Below are positions 57,012 to 64,000 of a stretch of 64,000 nt of DNA, in pieces. Made by a program: the position numbers and the translations under genes. Source of the stretch: Stenocarpella maydis (taxonomy: Eukaryota; Ascomycota; Sordariomycetes; Diaporthales; Diaporthaceae). The notes beneath the pieces are model-generated. The model had not been told where the DNA came from and searched no databases. It was given only the letters and a program-made list of their open reading frames with translations. Location: NCBI GenBank assembly GCA_002270565.1, contig NQMI01000115.1:78323-142322 (forward strand). The letters run 5' to 3'. Within the stretch, counting starts at the first letter, position 1. Each line of letters starts with the position of its first letter.

Positions 57012-60000
57012 TCACATGACTACACATTTCTTGTCCTTCTCTGCCTCGGCCGCACCACCGAGATTGTACGTCCTCCTATTCCGACCTCTCCCGGCCGTGG
57101 ACCATGTTGCGTCCGTCCAAGCGCTCTGGCTCATCACGTCAAAGTCAGGCCCCTTCTTCTTGTCCCTCTTCGCCTTGCCTTTCTTGCTCTTGCTCCTTCC
57201 GGGCCGCCATCCCTTTTTCTTTGCATCAGAAATGTTCTTGGCGGCACTGCGTTCCGCCCGGGACGACCGGCGGTTCACAGAGGACAGCCGAGAGTTGAGA
57301 CCCGGCCCGGGTGCAGTCGATGCGGCCAGGAAAGACGGGTTGAGCTGTCCCTCAAGCTGTTCAGCCGTGGGTCGCGGCGCGCCTGGGTTTCGGGATGGCC
57401 GCGGATGACGAGGGACCGGCGCGAGGATGGTGGGCTCAGTACGTCGTTCTAAGGACTGGCGAGTAGGGCCATCATACGCGCCCGAGACGCCAGTTGGGGT
57501 ACTGATAATCAAGGGCTGGTCCGGGGACACCAGCGCATGGTCGATCGCGTGGGTCATACTCAAGGGGTCCGACAGAGAACGTGAATATGGATATTGGGGC
57601 AGCGGCTGGTTCTCGAGATCCGGCACTGCCTGAGCTGCTCTATGACGGGCGGGCTGGTGTACAGATATCGGCCTGGGCCTCTCACTGTTCCGGCTTGTAG
57701 GCACTCTGGGAAGATGGAAACCTGCCGACAGCCTCCTAGATAGACCTGATTGCCTGCCATTGTCAGACACCACAGGCAGCTTCTCCTGCACAGGGAGCTG
57801 TCGGTTATGCTGAGCGATCCTATCGTTGGCCGTGAAATGCGTCGAGGGCGTTTGCTGAGTGAACCCCTCCGAGGTCATTGCAGGCATGGCTGAGCGGGGT
57901 GGCGGCGGGATCGGCCAGGTCTGCGAATGCACTACAGTCGGATATGAGCCGCCGCCCGTGTGAGGATTCCATGTAGAGTTGGCTGGTGGTGCTCCTTGTA
58001 TTTGTCTTCCAACCCCTGGCTGTTGCTCTGGAGGCTGGATTGAGCGGGCAGGCGACGTCTGAATGCGAGGAACCAGCGGTATCGTACGTTGGGTTCCAGT
58101 ATAAGGAGATGCACTTGTCAGCCCTGGTGACGGCTCTGAGCCCGACCGCGGAGTGCTCTGGGGGGTAGCTGGGCTGGCACTCTGCTGTGCGCTGGATGAA
58201 CGAGTGGCCTGTGGTTGCGGTGTATCAGGGGGCGATACATTGTAAATGTCTTCCTCTTCACGAGAATTGGTGGGAGAGTCGATGTGTGGCCCTTGCCTGG
58301 TGGGTATGGTGGCGACAGGATCCGAGAGGGGAAATCGCTGCTGCTGCGGGGCAGTATTTTGAGGATAACGCTGGTGCGAGCCCTCTATCCGATTCGGAGC
58401 AAGTGTGTGACGTCTGGAAGGCGGAGATTGTGGATTGCCTGGCACTCTGTGTGCTTGTGGAATAGGCGGAACAGGGGGTAGGTCCCGGTCTGAAGACCCG
58501 GGTCCCGCCATGACTACCACCGGTACCATCGAGTGACGCAAGAAAGCGGGTGCCTCCTCGGGGTCTTCCTTCTGATAAGGTGGGGGTGGTGGCACCCAGT
58601 TGTCAGCGTCACTTTCGTGAGGGTGCTCCGCCCGTCCATCGGCACGTCGATACTCAACCGGTGTCCCTGCCGCGGTGGTTGGGGTGGTCGGGTTGAGCCG
58701 CCTGTGGTTGGCAGCCGCCGTGGCGGCACGACGCAGGGTGGTGATGGAGCGAGGACCGGTGTGAGAGTAAGGAGCGTCCAATGCCTCCTGCTCCTCCATG
58801 ATCGTTGCCGTCTCTGTCTCTTCGGTAGCTTCCGGGGGCTGCACTGGTCGAGGCGGTGCCTCTCCAATCCGCCGGGGCACAAGAGGGTCGTCGTCATCAT
58901 CCTCTGGCTCGGTCGCCGAGGCGGGTGTGGGCCGCGCGGCCGTCGTTGCGGCTCTCATGATCGCACTGCGAGGGCCCCGCCTCTGCGCAACGGTCCGCCT
59001 TCTGACAATAGCGACCTCGGTAGCCATGTCGCGGTGCTCCTCCTCGAGAACCTCGGGTTCTTCCAGGCCCACCTCGATGGTGACCTCGGCGACACGACCG
59101 TCGTCCAGCCCGTAGTCGAAATCGACGAGCGTCAGCCTGCCACCGTCTTCGAAATCTATCCCCTCTTCGTCTGTGATGGGTTTTGCCGGCACAGCACCCT
59201 TGGCAGCAATGACCAGACGTTCTTTCAGCGACGAGTCCCCAAAGCCAGCCACCCACTTGACAGTGCTCACGCCGCTGAGCTCAGTCACCTTGAAGCCCTC
59301 CACGAAAGTGTTGCGGAGCTTGTCACAGAGTAACTGCCATTGTGGTACCCTTGCCTCCCCAGCTTCCTGCGTCCTGGAGCGCATGGAGCCTCCGCTAACG
59401 CGACGGTGGACCCCGCCCTGGTTGGCAGCAACATCTAGATTATTGCTGGACGTATCCGGAACCGCCTCGAGATCTTCAGGCACACCGTACAGCCAGACCT
59501 CCTTGCCCTGGAAACCTGCAGAAACCAGGTCGCCGCGGAGAGAAGCTGCTGGCAGAGTGCATGGTATGAGCTTCGCCTGCAGTGGGGTGTTGGGGATGGG
59601 CCCGGTGAAGTAGGTGGTTCCATTTCGTAGATCATCGATGCGCACAGCGCGGAAAGTCTCGAAACTGCGGTCATAAGTGAAGGCGTAGGCAGCCTCGTCG
59701 TGGGAAGATTCCTGTATAAGCACGGCATGGCTGCAGTCACGGCTGGTATTTGGGAAAAGAATCGAGGTAGTCCACAGAGCACTGATATTGTCACTGGAGA
59801 GGTGACTGCCGGGGTCATAGTAAGGCGCTGTCAGGATGACTGTGTTGGGCTGGGCAGACTGGACGGTGGTGCCTAGGATCTGAGTCCCATCGAAGGAGAA
59901 GGCGAGGGCATCCACGGCGTCGCACTTGACAGACCTCCTGTCGGTAGGCAGGGCCCCGGAGCCGAGGGACTGAACCTCTATGCCGCCTTCGTAGGCGGCA

Positions 60001-60829
60001 GCAAGCACGGTGCCGCATGGCGACAGGGCGATGGTGCGAGGGCTGTGGTCGAGTATGATGGACTGTGTGCGCCTCGGAGGTCTCTGGGTGAGGTCGTATA
60101 AGTCGACCTGCATCTCACTCAAGAGGACTGCCAGAAGGGAGCCGTCATCATTGACACATGTCGCGGCGGGTCTGCGGAGTATCTTGAGCTCCCTCTCCAC
60201 TTTCAAAGTGGGACCGCGGAGGTCAATGATGTTGATGCGTGAGGAGTTGTAAGCAAGTAGGAAATGACCCTTTGGCGAGGGACTAAAGGACATGCCATCG
60301 CCGCCAGGGCAGGACGAGGAGCTGATGGAGTTGGAGACGATCTTAACGATGGTGTGGTTGGGGCGCAGATAGGCGTCAAAAAGGTTCCGCTTGACCTCCC
60401 TGGCGAACAATGTCCTGAGGGCGGGAAGGTTGTCCTGGGCAGCGTTGGGAGGCTTCTTATGACTGGCGGAATATGACGGACATCTCATCAACTGGAGGGC
60501 GTAAAGCCGACCCTGCTGGGAAGCACTGCGCCATTTTGAATTGACGAGAATTAAGGAGGCGAAAGAGCTTGGGTCGGCGGCTTCCAGGATTCTAAGACGG
60601 GGCAGCTTGTGGTTAGGAAAGCAGACGGCAGAAGAGCGCTGGAGAAGAGAACAGAAAGAGCATGTCCTCACTGCTGGATGATCTCGTCGGGCAACCTGTC
60701 GACAGCGGAGGGCTCAGGGTCATCGTCCAAGTCGGCATTGTCCCTGTCGGACAAGATGGGCTGCTTCTCGATCGAGGAGCGCCGCGGGGGCTGGTCGTCG
60801 GCAGGAACCTCGTCCATGGCCTGTGACAT
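57012..60829 (-). CDS. F-box / beta-propeller protein with C-terminal CaaX box (1245 aa)
   Basis: Two exons on the minus strand: 60829-60672 and 60591-57012. The 80-nt intron is GTGAGG to TTAG with a CTAACC-like branch. Splicing joins R-L-P-D-E-I-I-Q-Q to I-L-E-A-A-D-P-S-S-F, rebuilding an F-box (about residues 44-85), which normally binds Skp1 in SCF ubiquitin ligases. Residues about 100-460 show WD-like repeats (L-A-Y-N-S-S-R-I-N-I-I-D-L, L-L-A-V-L-L-S-E-M-Q-V-D-L-Y-D-L, I-A-L-S-P-C-G-T-V-L-A-A-A). About 480-1180 is Pro/Ser/Arg-rich and disordered. The tail is Lys/Arg-rich and ends C-V-V-M, a farnesylation-type CaaX box, so the protein may be membrane-anchored. F-box and repeats are my reading of the sequence; substrates are unknown. 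Reading the exon 2 frame alone would give a wrong N-terminus starting at a GTG in the intron. Confidence 0.88.
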
Positions 60830-63800
60830 GGTTGAGAAGAACAGAAGCCGACCGGGTCGAGGGTGGTGTAAGTCACAGAGACGCTGGGGTGGGTAGCGTC
60901 CTGTTCAGTCCATGATTTGTGGCACCCTGTCGTGGGGAACTGGTTGAAAGAGGAGGGAGGAGGGAGGCGCCGGTTCTCGGTCTGTGGCCTTTGAAGGTGA
61001 TGACCGGAGGCACAGCAAAGCACACAGGCTGTGTAACCTCGCGGTGCCGTCGGTTTGGTCTCCTTGGGGCGGGGGTGATGAGGCGGCCAAGGAGCGAAGG
61101 AGACGCGAACAAACGTCGAGGCACACAATTCGCGCGGGAGCAACGGACGAAGTCGACGAGACAAGGCGGGTCAGTCCAGCTCAGCGGCACAGTCACAGGC
61201 ACAAGAGAGAAAGAAGGGCAAGGCAAGGGCAACGATGGGTAAACGGCAAACGAGAATGTATCCTGCACAGTCTAGGACAGTACACCAGATGGAAGCCTGG
61301 AAGCCTCCGCACCTACACTAGGCCAATGCGTGGGGAGTCTAGGCCGTGGCGTATGCAGTTGGTTGCGAAGGACGGCGTCGTCCATTGGGCGGGGCCTGAT
61401 CACTGGGGTGTGCCCTGGAACCGCCCCAGCAGGGGTCCGGACATCTTGTCCTCACTGCTCAGATCCAGGCTGCCACTGTGTTGGACCGCCCTGTCCAACA
61501 GGCAGCACACCCGCACGCCTAGGTGGGCTATGCAATCGAGGGTATTTTTCTTTTCTCTTCTTCTCATCCAGTAACCGATTTGAATGCCACACGGTGCTTG
61601 TGCGCTTGTGCGTGTTGAAACAACATTTCCGCAGACAGCCAAGGAATACTAATAGTTAATCATACTTGCTGTTGGAAATCATATACTACGTACGTCTAGT
61701 GCTGCCGCAGCGCGGCTGTCATCAAAGCAGAGCCTTGTCGATCTTGGTTTTGGCAATCTGCCTCCTCGAACAACCTTGAAACTTCGAACCTGTTTCGGCA
61801 ATGACCCCCGCAAACTCAAAAACCCAAAAGGAACAGCAAAGGGCCTGCAAGACGTCATTGCCAGCCGGATATTCATTATACTACAACCTAAGGCATATAG
61901 ATATGTGCCTAGATAGCTCACCTATGTATTATCTGGCACTGATAATGATGAGGGTTTGTGGCAGATACGCAAGGTAGAGAGTTAGAATAGTTGTATCTGT
62001 AGCTTGGCTATTACTGACACATTGTCGTGCAGGTCTCCCCACACACTCTAACACTGTATTTCCCTACACTCCATCCAACAACACGCTCGCATACACAAAA
62101 AAAAAAAAAGAATACAGCGGACCTCGGCACCCGCCCGGTAAATTGGGAGACGCCGCAACTAATTCCCTGTGCGGTTTGAAGGAATGCGGAAGGATTCTCT
62201 AGCTTCCCTCCCCACCCGCTGCACACCTGGGCAGGGAGAAAGGGAATTGTTTCCCATCTCCCGCCTCCCGCCTCGTGTCTCCTGCTTCCCCTAAAAGTCC
62301 TTGCCCGAATACCGTCGGCGACGTGTCCTCGGATACTAGGTCAGCATTTGTTGTCAGCTAGCACACAACACCCTCCAGCCTGGGGGGAGTGCCTTCAGAA
62401 GTCGTCCCAATCCGACCTAGCGCGGCGCACTAACATTCATTCGTCCCAGCTTGCATGCCTACGTAGTATGTAGTACATCCACAGACAGTACACTATCCGT
62501 ACTCCTGGTCGAGCCCGAACCAGCTCGGAATCCTCCCTTGCCCCACAATCCCATCTCTGCTTCTATTCTTGGGCACACTAGCCTGCACAGTCCATCTCAC
62601 CATGTGGCACCGTGGGCACGAACTTCCGACCCAACGCGCCCCAAAGCCCCATCCAACCGCACACGGGGCGTATCGCCTCCGTCATGGCACCTGAGGTCCA
62701 GTTACGTGAGACCTGTCTAAGTAGTTCTATCCAGCTGCCGTGTAATCCAACTCACTTCCCTCCATGAGACGCCCTCATTCTCACCTTCACCTCGTCTCCC
62801 TTTCACCGACGCCCCCGACATGTTGACCCGAGTCTGGTCCTTTGCTCGCCGCCGATCCCACGACAAATAGCCCCCGAGCATGTGTTGTGGACATCCCAGA
62901 TAGGGTTGTACATTGCTTTTTAGCCCCATTCCTGCTGCATTCCATTCACCAACTCCATCGCCCCAGGCTGAGGCACTTGAACCTGCCAGTTGCCATCCGA
63001 GCGGCCGTGCTGAACTATTCTTGTCATTATTCCCGCTTTCCCGCCCGCTCTCTTCAAGTACACCGCCTCGGCGCTCCCGACCGCGTGGGAACGACATCGT
63101 GGCCAGCGGAGCGGGCACAGTATCCGTGTACCACCATAAACTTTTTTTTTTACAAGCTAATTTTTTTGAGATCGAGATGCTGCAAACGGAACGATCCGCC
63201 AGAACTCCCACTACCTACTCAGCTATGTTCCGAGCCAATTTGCTCACGGACGACTCGTGCTATCCAGCGGGCACTTCCGCGACAAAACAGTCACCCGATG
63301 CCCCGAACTAAACCAACCATATGCTAAACCATGGGTCCAGACCAACTCCAAGACCCAAGCAGCTGTTGTACCCAAGGGCCTCCATAGAAGCTTTGGGCTG
63401 CGCGCTGTGGGGATCTGTCGCGAAGGCACCCACCCGAGGACGTGCCGGCCATGCCGGTCATGTGTGCATGTAAATACGGGTTGATCTTCACACGTCTCCA
63501 TCCAGGGTAATGGCTTAATTTACACTATGGCCTATCGTGTATAGGCCTGCCTGTTGTATCCAGCGCGTAATTGTTTAATTTCTGGTTCATTAAACTCTGG
63601 CTTAACCCCCGAGTTTTTGTATGCGAAATTAAGAATTAGGTAACCAAAAGTTGCCTACAGCAGTATATCCCATGAGAGGCAAATCTCGGTGGGATCACAT
63701 ACCATTCTCCAAATTACATATTTACATTTTTGCGGCTCTCACTGATCTTGTTGGGCATATCGGCCGTACTCTTCATAGGTTCTTGTAATAGCGTTCTAGG

Positions 63801-63846
63801 GGTCGTCCTACAGAGTATTAAAATAGCAGCGAGTTCAAGGATACTT
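60830..63846. other. Intergenic region, no recognised gene
   Basis: Contains the promoter of the F-box gene; the first 300 bases are GC-rich and open in several frames. 61620-62120 is AT-rich with an A run at about 62098-62109. Further frames at 62717-63327 on both strands lack domains. Another T-rich tract lies at about 63140-63165. AT content rises towards 63840. Confidence 0.5.
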
Positions 63847-64000
63847 CTATATTATATATTCACATACGCGACGAAGGAGCCGTCCATCTCGGTCGGCGTT
63901 GTCCTCATCCACGTCCTCGCCCTGCTCGTGGTTCTCGTCACCTTTGGCCGGAGGTGGTGCCAGTTTAGCCAAACGAGTGTACTGCCGCATCGCCTCCGCG
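63847..64000 (-). CDS. Possible C-terminal exon of a gene extending beyond the window
   Basis: On the minus strand the end of the window is open in a frame with GC-rich, gene-like codons. It reads E-A-M-R-Q-Y-T-R-L-A-K-L, then a Pro-rich turn and an acidic segment (G-E-D-V-D-E-D-N-A-D-R-D), ending with G-R-L-L-R-R-V-C-E-Y-I-I at a TAG (63847-63849). Low complexity and the abrupt change to AT-rich sequence after the stop suggest a real C-terminus. No domain is visible in 50 codons. Confidence 0.38.
   Translation of the reverse strand, partial: AEAMRQYTRLAKLAPPPAKGDENHEQGEDVDEDNADRDGRLLRRVCEYII

Noticed and set aside
60600..61165. 183-codon minus-strand frame starting near 61164 as the N-terminus of the F-box protein
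   Set aside because: It is in a different frame from the F-box exon and reads through the intron; the spliced model from 60829 rebuilds a continuous F-box.

Overview
The window is nuclear DNA of a filamentous ascomycete (Pezizomycotina, most likely a Sordariomycete). The evidence is short 46-80 nt spliceosomal introns with GTAAGC/GTATGT donors and CTRAY-like branch sites, long intronless ORFs with low-complexity tails, fungal housekeeping genes (MON1, PDI1, KEL3-like, WSS1-like, VPS71-like), and AT-rich blocks of retrotransposons carrying C-to-T changes typical of repeat-induced point mutation (RIP). I do not name a species.

Layout. 1-2.2 kb is mostly empty, apart from a possible 3' terminal exon at the left edge. 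2.16-2.77 kb is a long foldback inverted-repeat element, 43 bp downstream of an intronless Asp/Glu-racemase-like gene (2.81-3.51 kb, minus). From 3.8 to 22.4 kb lies a RIP-degraded transposon island. It holds a collinear copia-type gag-pol relic on the plus strand (6.34-11.7 kb) and a second copia family on the minus strand (12.66-22.13 kb). The second element has recognisable LTRs, a polypurine tract, gag, protease, reverse transcriptase and RNase H. That part is assembled as a mosaic: a 692-base N gap, a single-base n between two diverged copies of one segment, and two 38-bp palindromes that closely match a sequencing-library junction adapter. Its internal structure should not be trusted.

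From 22.4 kb rightwards the sequence is ordinary gene space. It holds a 72-aa conserved-looking protein (23.7 kb), a three-exon polytopic membrane protein (27.6-30.4 kb), MON1 (32.6 kb), a 1.1-kaa disordered protein (37.5 kb), protein disulfide isomerase (43.9 kb) and a small membrane protein with a predicted mitochondrial presequence (46.4 kb). Next come a zf-HIT protein of the Vps71/Swc6 type with an apparent one-base frameshift (47.5 kb), a secreted six-cysteine protein (49.7 kb), a WLM/Wss1-type metalloprotease (51.9 kb), a KEL3/KLHDC4-type Kelch protein (54.1 kb), and a 1245-aa F-box/beta-propeller protein ending in a CaaX box (57.0 kb). A possible C-terminal exon lies at the right edge.

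The genes do not form one pathway. They are independent housekeeping functions (vacuolar fusion, ER folding, chromatin remodelling, DNA-protein crosslink repair), each with its own promoter region. I found no evidence of a new multi-gene system. The most unusual items are the CaaX-tailed F-box protein, the foldback element beside the racemase, a cluster of three related short hairpins at 22.6-22.9 kb, the secreted cysteine-rich protein, and the natural comparison of RIPed and un-RIPed copies together with the assembly damage inside the transposon island.
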